NCBI GenBank assembly: GCA_947450365.1
Contig: CANFVE010000015.1
Coordinates: forward strand, 1 to 63,772
Length of the DNA: 63,772 nt
Reading direction: 5' to 3'
Source of the DNA: Cytophagaceae bacterium
GTDB lineage: Bacteria; Bacteroidota; Bacteroidia; Cytophagales; Spirosomataceae
This document shows positions 53,251 through 61,787 of this stretch, one piece after another. Made by a program: the position numbers and the translations under genes. The notes beneath the pieces are model-generated. The model saw only the letters and a program-made list of their open reading frames with translations, ran no database searches and had not been told where the DNA came from. Within the stretch, counting starts at the first letter, position 1; the number at the start of each line of letters is the position of its first letter.

Positions 53251-54135
53251 ATGAAATATGTCATAAGCTTAGCGCTAGCTATGGTATTTTTTATTCATTC
53301 ATCTAAGGCACAAATGCCACATGATGGGATTTATATGAATAAAAAATTAGCCTGTGGAGCCTTGATTTATAGTCATTCGTCTTGGACGAATTATTGGGAG
53401 AATCGATTGTTTCGCGAAAATTTGAATATTGGCCGTTTGACCACAGAGTCGATGATGGCTATGGTAGCCTACGGAATAACTAAAAAAATAAATGCGATTG
53501 CGGTTTTTCCATATGTTCAGACGAATGCCTCCCAAGGGAATTTAATGGGTCAAAAAGGATTCCAAGATCTTTCTTTCTGGTTAAAAGCAAAAGCCTTTTC
53601 CAAGCAAGGGATATCCATACACGGAGCTATTGGATATAGTACACCTCTATCGAATTATGTTCCTGATTTCATGCCCATGTCCATCGGAATGGGGGCTAAC
53701 TCCTTGATAACGCGAGGGATTATTACCTATGATATGGCTAAACACCTGTATCTGAATGGGTCTATTGCCTATCAAATGCGCAGTCAAGTGAAGGTAGATC
53801 GGGATGCATATTTACATGGAGGAAAATTATACCAAACCAATGAGGTCCCTGTTCCCGATGCTTTTGATGCGGCTTTTCGGTTTGGTTACCTGAAAAAAGA
53901 TAATCAGTTGGAACTGTTTGCCGAAACCTTTTCTTGTACGAAAGGAGATGATATTCGGCGAAATGATATGCCTTTTTTAACGAATGACATGTCCATGACC
54001 ACCGTAGGTATATATGGAAAATATCAACCCAAACATCTTGGCGTGAATGCGAAGGTGAGCTATGTGGTAGATGGTCAAAATGTAGGTCAAAGCCTAAATG
54101 TATCACTGGGAATCTTGTACATAATTAAGTTATAA
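53251..54135 (+). CDS. Putative outer-membrane beta-barrel protein
   Basis: A 294-residue protein with a signal peptide (cleavage near SKAQ). The mature part has alternating amphipathic strands (FQDLSFWLKAKAFSK, ISIHGAIGYSTPLSNYV, LYLNGSIAYQMRSQVKV, LELFAETFSCTKG, LGVNAKVSYVVDGQNVGQSLNVSLGILYIIKL), so it is likely a small beta-barrel in the outer membrane. I do not assign a family. It is 22 bases after the barrel gene at 52128 and ends 4 bases before the PAP2-type lipoprotein gene, so all three are probably one operon. It may share the substrate or metal of its neighbours (inference). Confidence 0.72.
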   Translation: MKYVISLALAMVFFIHSSKAQMPHDGIYMNKKLACGALIYSHSSWTNYWENRLFRENLNIGRLTTESMMAMVAYGITKKINAIAVFPYVQTNASQGNLMGQKGFQDLSFWLKAKAFSKQGISIHGAIGYSTPLSNYVPDFMPMSIGMGANSLITRGIITYDMAKHLYLNGSIAYQMRSQVKVDRDAYLHGGKLYQTNEVPVPDAFDAAFRFGYLKKDNQLELFAETFSCTKGDDIRRNDMPFLTNDMSMTTVGIYGKYQPKHLGVNAKVSYVVDGQNVGQSLNVSLGILYIIKL

Positions 54136-54139
54136 TTCG

Positions 54140-55663
54140 ATGAAATATCTATCTATATGTATTTTTTGTATTTCATTGATTTCCTGTAGTAAGGAAGTAG
54201 ATGAAACCTTATACAAAGCCTATTCTCCTTCAAAAGTTGATGAAAGCGGCGGAACTTGGAAGACTTTTATTTTAGCTTCTACCACTGATGTGGCCATTTC
54301 AGTACCTAAATTGGTCACAGATGCAGCGTATTTAAAGGAGATTGATTCCTTAAAAACAATTGTCATTCCTGGATTAACAGCCACCCAAAAAAAGGCCGTT
54401 GAATTCTGGGGTGCCGGTGCGGTTTTACGATGGAATGAAATAGGGCGTGAATTGGCTGCTCGCTATAATATTCCTCCTGCATCCAATGCAGCAGGTATTT
54501 ATCCTGTTCCCAATGCCGCAGATCCTTTGGCCGATCCGAAATTTCCTTTTGCCAATCCTCCGTATACGGCCCGGGCATTAGCCTATTTGAGCATAGCGCA
54601 ATATGACGCGTTGGTTGCAGCTTGGAGATTTAAATTTCTATATAATCGGAAGGCTCCTTTTGAAATTGACGCTACGATCAAACCCCTTTTGCCCACAACA
54701 AATGTTCCTGCCTATCCCTCGGAGGAGGTGGTTGTGGCGCAGGCGAGCTACGTTATTTTATTGGCAATGTTTCCAGGGGAAGGTCCATTTTTAAAGGAAA
54801 AATTGACGGAAGCTAAGAATGCAGTGATTTGGGCTGCCAAAAATGTGGGCAGTGATGTAGAGGCTGGAGCATCATTAGGTGCAGGAGTGGCAGCCAACGT
54901 GATGGCACGCGCAAAAACGGATGGAATGAGTGATGCGAACAATCAAACGATTGTACCGAATTTGATTGCGCGCTCAACCTCTTTGGGATTTATAAACCCA
55001 TGGAAAAGTCAAGAATCGCCAGCCCGTCCTCCAATGCTGCCTAATTATGGTGCTGTAAGTACGATTAATTTGGATCGTAAGACCTTGGAAAGTATTCGTC
55101 CGGCGATTCCCTATTTAGAAAATTCATCAGAATTCAAGAAAGAGTTGGCGGAGCTTCAGGATATTCAAAAAAATCAAACTCGAGAGCAGGCAGCTATTGC
55201 AAATTATTGGGCGGATGGTCAGGGTTCCTATACGCCTCCAGGTCATTGGCATCGCTATGCCTGCGATGCAGGAGTAGCTGCAAAATATTCAGAATTGCGC
55301 ATGGCTAGGCTCTTAGCCTATGTGGGATCTGCTTTGATGGATGCCGGAATTTCTTGTTGGGAGACAAAATATTATTATTTCAGTCCCCGTCCGCAGCAAT
55401 TTGGATTAAAAACATCCGTTGGTCTACCTAATTTCCCAAGTTATACCTCGGGTCATTCTACTTTTTCATTCGCGGCGGCAACGGTTTTAAGCTCATTCTT
55501 TCCTGAGAATTCGACTAAATTTTTAAATTTGGCGCAAGAAGCTTCTGATTCAAGGGTTTATGGAATGATTCACTTTCGGGTAGATTGCACTATGGGTGCC
55601 AAACATGGTCGGTTGATAGGGGACTATGCGGTGAATCGGGCGCAGGCTGATGGGGCGCAATAA
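54140..55663 (+). CDS. PAP2 superfamily lipoprotein, vanadium-dependent haloperoxidase-like
   Basis: A 507-residue lipoprotein (lipobox LISC, Cys16). The vanadate/phosphate-binding motifs of the PAP2/vanadium chloroperoxidase superfamily are all C-terminal: KYYYFSPRP (about 408-416, KxxxxxRP), PSYTSGHSTFS (about 433-443, PSGHS-like with an extra T) and SRVYGMIHFRVD (about 471-482, SRxxxxxHxxxD). The N-terminal 300 residues are helical, as in haloperoxidase-like proteins of Bacteroidota. It could halogenate or brominate with peroxide, or act as an acid phosphatase; the sequence alone does not decide. Being a lipoprotein it works in the periplasm or at the surface. It closes the operon with two barrel genes and has a terminator 28 bases on. 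Confidence 0.85.
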   Translation: MKYLSICIFCISLISCSKEVDETLYKAYSPSKVDESGGTWKTFILASTTDVAISVPKLVTDAAYLKEIDSLKTIVIPGLTATQKKAVEFWGAGAVLRWNEIGRELAARYNIPPASNAAGIYPVPNAADPLADPKFPFANPPYTARALAYLSIAQYDALVAAWRFKFLYNRKAPFEIDATIKPLLPTTNVPAYPSEEVVVAQASYVILLAMFPGEGPFLKEKLTEAKNAVIWAAKNVGSDVEAGASLGAGVAANVMARAKTDGMSDANNQTIVPNLIARSTSLGFINPWKSQESPARPPMLPNYGAVSTINLDRKTLESIRPAIPYLENSSEFKKELAELQDIQKNQTREQAAIANYWADGQGSYTPPGHWHRYACDAGVAAKYSELRMARLLAYVGSALMDAGISCWETKYYYFSPRPQQFGLKTSVGLPNFPSYTSGHSTFSFAAATVLSSFFPENSTKFLNLAQEASDSRVYGMIHFRVDCTMGAKHGRLIGDYAVNRAQADGAQ

Positions 55664-55690
55664 ATGGATGTTGCCTATTAATTTATAAAC

Positions 55691-55720
55691 AAAATGGCCA
55701 CTATTTCTAGAGGCCATTTT
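55691..55720. terminator. Bidirectional terminator between convergent genes
   Basis: Perfect 9-bp stem AAAATGGCC (55691-55699) / GGCCATTTT (55712-55720) with a 12-base loop, between the PAP2 gene (ends 55663) and the NTF2-like gene on the other strand (ends 55741). Short A and T runs on each side. Confidence 0.7.
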
Positions 55721-55740
55721 AATTTAAAAGCGATTAAAGG

Positions 55741-56268
55741 CTATTCCCCTTTCGATAATGTTCGATCAGCAATGTACATTTTTTGAATTTTGCCATTCAC
55801 AATATTCGCATCAAAATATCTGTTTACTTTCGTTACTTTACCGTTAACGGTATGTGTAACCGTTCCAGAAGAAGTTACCCATTCGCTTACTTTACCATTT
55901 TTGTCTATTGACTTATTGGCCAAAGCAAAGTTTAATTTCCACTTGGGGTTCATATTCGTAAAGTACTTAGACATGTAATTTTTATAGTCGTCTCCAGCAG
56001 TTAATACATCACCACCCGGTGTATAAATCTTTAGACTATCACTGGCTTCTAAACTACGTAATGTAGCTGTGTCCCGATCATTGAGTGCTTTAATCCAATT
56101 TTCAAAGAGGGTAACGTTGGTTGTGTCACCTCCGTAAAGGGTCGTTCTTTCAGTGCCTCCAGCCATATCGAATCCGATGGATTGTTTTTCGTTTGTCGCA
56201 CTTTGGCTTTGTTCCTTACAAGCTGTAAATAAGGCAGATGCAGCTAAAATTAAAAATAGTTTTTTCAT
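55741..56268 (-). CDS. NTF2-like (DUF4440/SnoaL-type) lipoprotein
   Basis: A 175-residue lipoprotein (lipobox FTAC, Cys17). The mature domain is NTF2-like: helix TTNVTLFENWIKALNDRDTATLRSLEASDSLKIYTPGG, DDYKNYMSKYFTNMNPKWKLNFALANKS and sheet strands WVTSSGTVTHTVNGKVTKVNRYFDANIVNGKIQKMYIADRTL. No catalytic residues can be assigned. It is the last gene of a four-gene minus-strand operon with a sugar isomerase-like and two Gfo/Idh/MocA genes (17 bases after the isomerase stop). NTF2-like proteins are common partners in sugar-modifying clusters of this phylum. Function unknown. Confidence 0.82.
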   Translation of the reverse strand: MKKLFLILAASALFTACKEQSQSATNEKQSIGFDMAGGTERTTLYGGDTTNVTLFENWIKALNDRDTATLRSLEASDSLKIYTPGGDVLTAGDDYKNYMSKYFTNMNPKWKLNFALANKSIDKNGKVSEWVTSSGTVTHTVNGKVTKVNRYFDANIVNGKIQKMYIADRTLSKGE

Positions 56269-56285
56269 ATAGATTGTTTTTTAAA

Positions 56286-57338
56286 TTATAAGCCTAAAAT
56301 CTTATTATTAAATGCTTCATCTGCACCTGTTCCGGCAAAATCATCAAATACTTTTTCTGTTGCCTTAATGATGTGGCTAGCAATGAACGGAGCACCTTCC
56401 GTAGCACCTTGCACCGGATCTTTGATGCAGCATTCCCATTCTAACACCGCCCAGCCGTCATAGCCATATTGTGTTAATTTGGAGAAAATACTTTTGAAAT
56501 CCACCTGGCCATCCCCTAAGGAACGGAAACGTCCAGCCCGATTGATCCAGGATTGATATCCCCCATAGACGCCTTGCTTGCCCGTCGGGTTAAACTCCGC
56601 ATCCTTCACATGGAACATCTTGATTCGCTCATGGTAAAAATCAATGTATTGTTTATAATCCAAGGCCTGTAATACAAAATGCGACGGGTCATACAATAAA
56701 TTTGCGCGTTTATGTCCTTTTACCTCATCTAAAAACATTTCAAAGGTCACGCCATCATGCAAATCTTCCCCAGGGTGAATTTCATAGCATAAATCGACAC
56801 CCACTTCATCGAAGGCATTGAGAATCGGAAGCCAACGACGACCTAATTCCTTAAATCCTTGTTCCACCAATCCCGCAGGTCTTTGTGGCCATGGATAAAC
56901 CGTATGCCACATCAGAGCCCCTGAAAACGTAGCGTGCGCGTTCAAACCTAAGTTTTGAGAGGCTTTGGCTGCATATTTTAATTGTTGGACCGCCCATTCT
57001 GTTCTCGCCTTCGGATTTCCTTTCACCGCATCGGGTGCAAAAGAATCAAAACCTAAATCGTAAGCTGGATTAACCGCCACTAATTGACCTTGTAAATGCG
57101 TCGATAATTCGGTGATTTGCAAGCCTTTGGCGGCTAACATACCAGTTAACTCATCGCAATAGGTTTTGGATTCGGCAGCTTTTTGTAAATCGATGCAACG
57201 GCCATCCCAAGAAGGAATTTGAACCCCTTTGTAACCCAACGAAGCGGCCCAGGTCGTGATGCTATCTAAGCTATTAAACGGGGCTTCATCCCCCATGAAT
57301 TGTGCCAAAAATATCGCTGGCCCTTTAATTGTCTGCAT
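56286..57338 (-). CDS. Sugar phosphate isomerase/epimerase family TIM-barrel enzyme
   Basis: A 350-residue xylose-isomerase-like barrel. Metal ligands expected for the family can be picked out: YEIHPGED (Glu near 190), YDPSHFVLQ (Asp near 223), MFHVKDAEF (His near 248) and VLEWECC (Glu near 298). The N-terminus GPAIFLAQFMGD and LGYKGVQIPSWDGR are also typical of the cytoplasmic group paired with Gfo/Idh/MocA dehydrogenases. There is no signal peptide. It lies 11 bases after an oxidoreductase gene and 17 before an NTF2-like gene. In characterised relatives such enzymes isomerise, epimerise or cleave (keto-)sugars formed by the dehydrogenase partner; the exact step here is unknown. Confidence 0.9.
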   Translation of the reverse strand: MQTIKGPAIFLAQFMGDEAPFNSLDSITTWAASLGYKGVQIPSWDGRCIDLQKAAESKTYCDELTGMLAAKGLQITELSTHLQGQLVAVNPAYDLGFDSFAPDAVKGNPKARTEWAVQQLKYAAKASQNLGLNAHATFSGALMWHTVYPWPQRPAGLVEQGFKELGRRWLPILNAFDEVGVDLCYEIHPGEDLHDGVTFEMFLDEVKGHKRANLLYDPSHFVLQALDYKQYIDFYHERIKMFHVKDAEFNPTGKQGVYGGYQSWINRAGRFRSLGDGQVDFKSIFSKLTQYGYDGWAVLEWECCIKDPVQGATEGAPFIASHIIKATEKVFDDFAGTGADEAFNNKILGL

Positions 57339-57349
57339 AGTTCAATGAT

Positions 57350-58495
57350 TTATATTTTCACCCAAGCTTGCTTGCGTGTACTTTCTAAAATTCTCTCACA
57401 AATTAGTAATTCACGATATCCATCGGCGAAGGTTGGATATTTCGGTTCAGCTGGCTGCGCTCCCGCCTCAATCGCCGCATAAACCTCTTTGAATAATTGT
57501 TTGGATGTATCTGAAAATCCTTCATTATGTCCACCTGGGAAGGTCATTAAGGCCGTTGCTTCTGGATAGGCTAAGGATGGATCCCGCATCAATACCTGAT
57601 TCGCTTGATCCCGATTTCCAATCCAAATCTCATTTGGCCGCTCGGAATTAAATGCAAATGTTTTATGGGAACCTGAAATTTCTAATTTCAACTGATTTTT
57701 TCGTCCCGCCGAAACCTGTGAAACAGTTACCGAACCGCGATTGCCATTATCAAAACGCAACAACACATTCGCATGATCTTCTGTATTTATCGGCACATCC
57801 GCATAATCTTCCGGGGTCAACATTTTACCCGAATAGGTCTCCACTGGTTTCAATGGCTTTTTACGCACCTTGTGTACCGTGTTAAAATCAGCCATTACCT
57901 CCACGGTTTTTAAGCCCGTAATGTATTCAATGATATCCAATAAATGAGATCCGATATCCGCGATAGCCCGAGAATCCCCGGATTTATCCGGTTCCAAACG
58001 CCAGTTGTAATCCGTCGCATAAAACAACCAATCCTGTAAATAGGATCCGATAATCGAATAAATTTCACCTAAATCGCCTTTTTCACGCATGGTTTTCATT
58101 TGACGAACCAAAGGATAATAGCGTAAATTAAAATGTACCGCATTTACCAAACCAGATTTTGCCGCGATTTCCACCAATTCCTCCGCCTCATGCAAATCTT
58201 TCGCCAAGGGTTTTTCACAAACTACATGTTTTCCGGCCAATAAAGCCGCCTTCGATTGGGAATAATGCAAGAAATTAGGCGTACAAATATGTACACTTTG
58301 AATGTCGTCTTGTTTTAATAAATCTTCGAAGGTATACCAACGGCCAATGCCCAATTGTTTTGCCTTCGCCTCGGCTAATTCAATCGTTACCTCACACAAG
58401 GCAGCCACCTCCACATTCGGTAAGCGACGCAAGGCCTCAATATGCGCGGGTCCAATAAAGCCTGTCCCCACGATTCCAATTTTAATTTTTGTCAT
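57350..58495 (-). CDS. Gfo/Idh/MocA family oxidoreductase
   Basis: A 381-residue enzyme. Rossmann motif GIVGTGFIGPAHIEAL (8-23), EKPLAKDL with the catalytic Lys, VHFNLRYYPL, and the C-terminal segment SRAIADIGSHLLDIIEYITG with the DIGSH motif (catalytic His). Likely NAD(P)-dependent oxidation of a sugar or sugar derivative in the cytoplasm. It is the second gene of the operon, 18 bases after a paralogue (58514-59710) and 11 before the isomerase. The insert LKPVETYSGKMLTPEDYADVPINTEDHANVLLRF is the usual loop of this subgroup. Substrate not predictable. Confidence 0.92.
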   Translation of the reverse strand: MTKIKIGIVGTGFIGPAHIEALRRLPNVEVAALCEVTIELAEAKAKQLGIGRWYTFEDLLKQDDIQSVHICTPNFLHYSQSKAALLAGKHVVCEKPLAKDLHEAEELVEIAAKSGLVNAVHFNLRYYPLVRQMKTMREKGDLGEIYSIIGSYLQDWLFYATDYNWRLEPDKSGDSRAIADIGSHLLDIIEYITGLKTVEVMADFNTVHKVRKKPLKPVETYSGKMLTPEDYADVPINTEDHANVLLRFDNGNRGSVTVSQVSAGRKNQLKLEISGSHKTFAFNSERPNEIWIGNRDQANQVLMRDPSLAYPEATALMTFPGGHNEGFSDTSKQLFKEVYAAIEAGAQPAEPKYPTFADGYRELLICERILESTRKQAWVKI

Positions 58496-58513
58496 GATCT
58501 ATCTTATGGTTAA

Positions 58514-59710
58514 TTAAATTTCAAATTTGGTCCACTTATTTTTTGAGTCCTGGGCCGAACGAACAACGTTCGAAATAAAGGCCATGCCCTTAATTCCTTC
58601 CTCAATTCCCGGGAAGTCATACAAAGGATTCTGGGCTTTTCCTTCCCATCGTGCGCGAAGCGCAAAGGCGAAATTGCGGTAAATATTTGCAAATGTTTCA
58701 ACATAGCCTTCTGGGTGACCTGCCGGTTGACGTGAATGTACATTCGCCGCCTCATACAATTGGCCCACGGCTGTGCGAATATTCCGACTACCTCCATCTC
58801 GTGATTTGACAACCAAGGTATTCGGTTCCATTTGATGCCAAACTAAACCGGCCTTCGAGCCATAAATTCGAATATTCAAATCATTCTCCTCCCCATTGCA
58901 TATTTGTGAACAATGAAGGACTCCGCGTGCCCCATTGTTGTAATGAATCAGGATATTTCCATCATCGTCCAATAAACGTCCTTCAACAAATATGGTCAAA
59001 TCCGCACAAAGCTCATCTATTTGCAATCCAGTGATGTATTCCACTAAATTCTCCGCATGCGTACCGATATCTCCAATCGCTCCCGCAGCTCCACAGCGCT
59101 CAGGATCCGTTCGCCAAGCCGCTTGTTTTTGACCCGTCGCTTCCACCAAATCGATTAGCCAACCCTGTGGATATTCCACAATGACCTTTCTAATTTCTCC
59201 TAATTCACCCGCCTCGACCATGGCTTTGGCCTGTTTGATCATCGGGTAGCCCGTATAATTATGTGTCAAAGCATATATTAGGCCTGAATCATCAATCACT
59301 TTTTTCAAGGCCTTCGCCTCGGCTAAATTCAACGTCGCAGGTTTGTCAGATACAACATGAAATCCATGTTCTAAGGCCATTTTGGCCGCCGGAAAATGTA
59401 CGTGGTTGGGTGTAACAATTGTCACAAAATCCATGCGCTCGCCTTCAGGCAATTCTTTTTCCTTTAAAATCATCTCCTCATAACTACCATAAACCCTCGA
59501 TGGATTTAGGTATAGCGCATTTCCTGTTTCAGCGGATTTCGCTGGACTGGAACTAAAGGCGCCACAAACCAGTTCGATTTCTCCGTCTAATTGGGCTCCT
59601 CTGCGATGAACCGCTCCAATGAATGCCTCTAAACTCCCCCCGATCATGCCCATTTTGATTTTTCTTCCTTGCCGACTTTCCACCTGTGTCGACGAACCCC
59701 CTTGAATCAT
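58514..59710 (-). CDS. Gfo/Idh/MocA family oxidoreductase (first gene of the operon)
   Basis: A 398-residue enzyme. After a short N-terminal extension (MIQGGSSTQVESRQGRK) come the Rossmann motif MGMIGGSLEAFIGAVHRRGA, the motif SDKPATLNL (DKP in place of EKP, Lys kept), LTHNYTGYPMIKQA, and GAIGDIGTHAENLVEYITG (DIGTH). The subgroup with GGSLEAFIGAVHR is common beside sugar isomerase genes. Its partner gene 18 bases downstream encodes a second oxidoreductase, so the two may act in sequence on one sugar, one oxidising and one reducing (inference). The upstream gap carries a perfect -7 box and an inverted repeat. Start: the ATG at 59710; a later Met (residue 20-22) is also possible. Confidence 0.91.
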   Translation of the reverse strand: MIQGGSSTQVESRQGRKIKMGMIGGSLEAFIGAVHRRGAQLDGEIELVCGAFSSSPAKSAETGNALYLNPSRVYGSYEEMILKEKELPEGERMDFVTIVTPNHVHFPAAKMALEHGFHVVSDKPATLNLAEAKALKKVIDDSGLIYALTHNYTGYPMIKQAKAMVEAGELGEIRKVIVEYPQGWLIDLVEATGQKQAAWRTDPERCGAAGAIGDIGTHAENLVEYITGLQIDELCADLTIFVEGRLLDDDGNILIHYNNGARGVLHCSQICNGEENDLNIRIYGSKAGLVWHQMEPNTLVVKSRDGGSRNIRTAVGQLYEAANVHSRQPAGHPEGYVETFANIYRNFAFALRARWEGKAQNPLYDFPGIEEGIKGMAFISNVVRSAQDSKNKWTKFEI

Positions 59711-59732
59711 ATCTAATAGATTTATAATGGCA

Positions 59733-59764
59733 CAAAAATAGGGCTTAAATTGTTTAATAAGCCC
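59733..59764 (-). promoter_or_regulatory. Promoter and putative operator of the sugar-oxidoreductase operon
   Basis: On the minus strand TATTTTTG (59740-59733) is a perfect TAnnTTTG box, 22 bases before the ATG. Directly upstream is an inverted repeat GGGCTTA (59741-59747) / TAAGCCC (59758-59764) with a 10-base spacer, covering the -33 to -10 region. The rest of the 213-bp gap to the divergent transporter gene is very AT-rich with no further clear signal. Confidence 0.5.
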
Positions 59765-59923
59765 ATAAATAACTTTTCAATTTACAAAAAATCTAAAAAT
59801 AAATCCAATTTTATTGTCAACTTTGAATTTCTTTTTGTTTTTTTGATATGATTTTTTTTATTTCTAAATTAATTTTTTTAAGATTACCCTCGAAAACTAT
59901 TATTTAACTAAATCCAAACAACT

Positions 59924-61138
59924 ATGAGTCAACCTATTAATGCAAATCGCCTGTTCTTGGCAAGTTGCTTCGCGCTTATCACAACTGCCTTTTCATTTAG
60001 CATCCGGGCAGGTATTTTAACCCAATTAGGGACTGAATTAAACTTAGATACGGTTCAATTGGGCCATATCAATCAAATGTGGTTTTTAGGTTTCCCTATC
60101 TCCATGATTTTAGGTGGGGTATTTTACTCAGCCATCGGACCTAAATTGATTATGCAAATCGCCTTAGTTGCGCATGCCATCGGTATTTTGATGACAATTT
60201 ATGCAGTAGATTACAATACCTTATTGATTTCTACGCTTTTAATTGGTTTAGGTAACGGTTGTACCGAAGCCGCTTGTAATCCGATGATCGCGGATTCGTA
60301 TTCAGGATTAGATTTCAACTCGAAATTAAATCGTTTTCACATGTGGTTCCCAGGCGGTATCGTTTTGGGTTCTTTAATCTCAAAATTCATGACGGACGGT
60401 GGCTTTGCTTGGCAAACACAAGTGTGGGTAATCATTATCCCAACCGTTATTTATGCCTATTTATTCGCCGGACAAACATTTCCTAAGCCAAGAATCGTTG
60501 AAAATACAACCTTGGACAACTTCAAAGCGATGTTAAATCCTTTGTATTTGTTCATGGCTGCTTGTATGGCTTTAACAGCGATTTCTGAGTTCGGTCCTCA
60601 ACAATGGGTAGGTCCAATCTTAGCCAAAGCCGGTGCTTCTCCTATGTTAATCTTAGCTTTGGTAACTGGTTTAATGGCCGTAGGTCGCTATTTCGCTGGA
60701 CCACTCATTAAGCAATTAAACACAGTAGGTGTATTATTAGGTTCTGCGGTATTTGGCGTCATCGGTATCTACATGATGAGTACGATGGACGGATCTATGT
60801 TATACGTTGCCGCTGTTTTCTATGCCTTAGGTATCTGTTATTTCTGGCCAAATATGCTTGGTTTTGTGGGCGAAACGATGCCTCAAACAGGTGCATTAGG
60901 ACTTTCAATCTTGGGTGGTATTGGTATGTTTTCTTCATCGATGTTCCAACCGATCATTGGTGGATGGATTCAAGACAATAAGACCGTTGCTCTTTCCCAA
61001 GGTTTAGTGGGCGATGCCGCTGATTTAGCTGCGGGTCAAGCTACCTTATCAAATATGTTAATTTTCCCAGCAATCTTAATCGTTGCATTCATCGGTTTAT
61101 ATTTCTTGGGCAAAAAAGTAAATCATTCAGCTGCCTAG
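59924..61138 (+). CDS. MFS transporter, probable sugar permease
   Basis: A 404-residue polytopic protein with about 12 hydrophobic segments. It starts NANRLFLASCFALITTAFSFSIRAGIL and has NQMWFLGFPISMILGG, LIGLGNGCTEAACNPMIAD and FHMWFPGGIVLG, features of the FucP/FHS-like or AGZA-independent sugar-permease branch of the major facilitator superfamily. It is divergent from the Gfo/Gfo/isomerase/NTF2 operon, so it most likely imports the sugar used there (inference). It stands alone and ends at a strong terminator. Substrate not known; sugar or sugar acid is the best guess. Confidence 0.88.
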   Translation: MSQPINANRLFLASCFALITTAFSFSIRAGILTQLGTELNLDTVQLGHINQMWFLGFPISMILGGVFYSAIGPKLIMQIALVAHAIGILMTIYAVDYNTLLISTLLIGLGNGCTEAACNPMIADSYSGLDFNSKLNRFHMWFPGGIVLGSLISKFMTDGGFAWQTQVWVIIIPTVIYAYLFAGQTFPKPRIVENTTLDNFKAMLNPLYLFMAACMALTAISEFGPQQWVGPILAKAGASPMLILALVTGLMAVGRYFAGPLIKQLNTVGVLLGSAVFGVIGIYMMSTMDGSMLYVAAVFYALGICYFWPNMLGFVGETMPQTGALGLSILGGIGMFSSSMFQPIIGGWIQDNKTVALSQGLVGDAADLAAGQATLSNMLIFPAILIVAFIGLYFLGKKVNHSAA

Positions 61139-61155
61139 TCAGTTTTGTTTTGATC

Positions 61156-61185
61156 AAAAAAAGGGAACTTCGGTTCCCTTTTTTT
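61156..61185 (+). terminator. Rho-independent terminator after the MFS gene
   Basis: A-run, stem AGGGAAC / GTTCCCT closed by the stable TTCG tetraloop (61169-61172), then T8. It lies 17 bases after the stop. Confidence 0.92.
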
Positions 61186-61205
61186 ATGTTTGTAAAAAAT
61201 TAAAT

Positions 61206-61787
61206 ATGCGGTATTTTGCTTTTTTGATGGTCATTGGTCTTTTGGCATGTCAAGCCCAATGGAAGTTAGACCCCGAAAACGTGGCTGCTCAATTAGCCCA
61301 AGTCGCCCCCGAACATCCCGAATCTCGCATAAAAATCGAAACCCGTCTGGGTGACATCTTCATTCAATTGGACTCCCGGACACCTATGCACCGCGTGAAT
61401 TTTATCCGTTTGGTTAAATTAGGCTATTTCACCGATCGATTGTTTTACCGCAATATTTATGAATCGGGCATTCAAGGAGGCGGAGAATACCTAGATCGCC
61501 TGAATTACCTCGTTCCAGCCGAATACATCGATGATTTAAAACCTGTCCGAGGAACCATCGCCATGGCACGCTACGACGAAGGAAATCCGAAGAAATCCTC
61601 CTCACCGACCGAATTTTTCATCATCACCGATACCGAACAAGCGATTCCCTATTATAAAAATTACGTAGTGTTCGGAAAGGTGACGGCCGGAATGGCTGTC
61701 GTGGATTCCATTAAACATGAACGGTCTTTTGATGAAAAGCCAGTCGTTCCGGTTCGATTTACGATTTCAATCGATGAAGGCCATTAA
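61206..61787 (+). CDS. Cyclophilin-type peptidyl-prolyl isomerase, lipoprotein
   Basis: A 193-residue protein with a lipobox (LLAC, Cys15). The cyclophilin fold is recognisable: IKIETRLGDIFIQLDSRTPMHRVNFIRLVKLGYFTDRLFYRNI, GGGEYLDR, RGTIAMARYDEGNPKKSSSPTEFFIIT, YYKNYVVFGKVTAGMAVVDSIKHE. Compared with active cyclophilins the QGGD motif reads QGGGEY and the SQFFI motif reads PTEFFI, while the Phe of FFI and the VFG are kept; activity may be low or changed. As a lipoprotein it would assist folding in the periplasm. Its last 29 bases overlap the end of the convergent symporter gene. Confidence 0.88.
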   Translation: MRYFAFLMVIGLLACQAQWKLDPENVAAQLAQVAPEHPESRIKIETRLGDIFIQLDSRTPMHRVNFIRLVKLGYFTDRLFYRNIYESGIQGGGEYLDRLNYLVPAEYIDDLKPVRGTIAMARYDEGNPKKSSSPTEFFIITDTEQAIPYYKNYVVFGKVTAGMAVVDSIKHERSFDEKPVVPVRFTISIDEGH

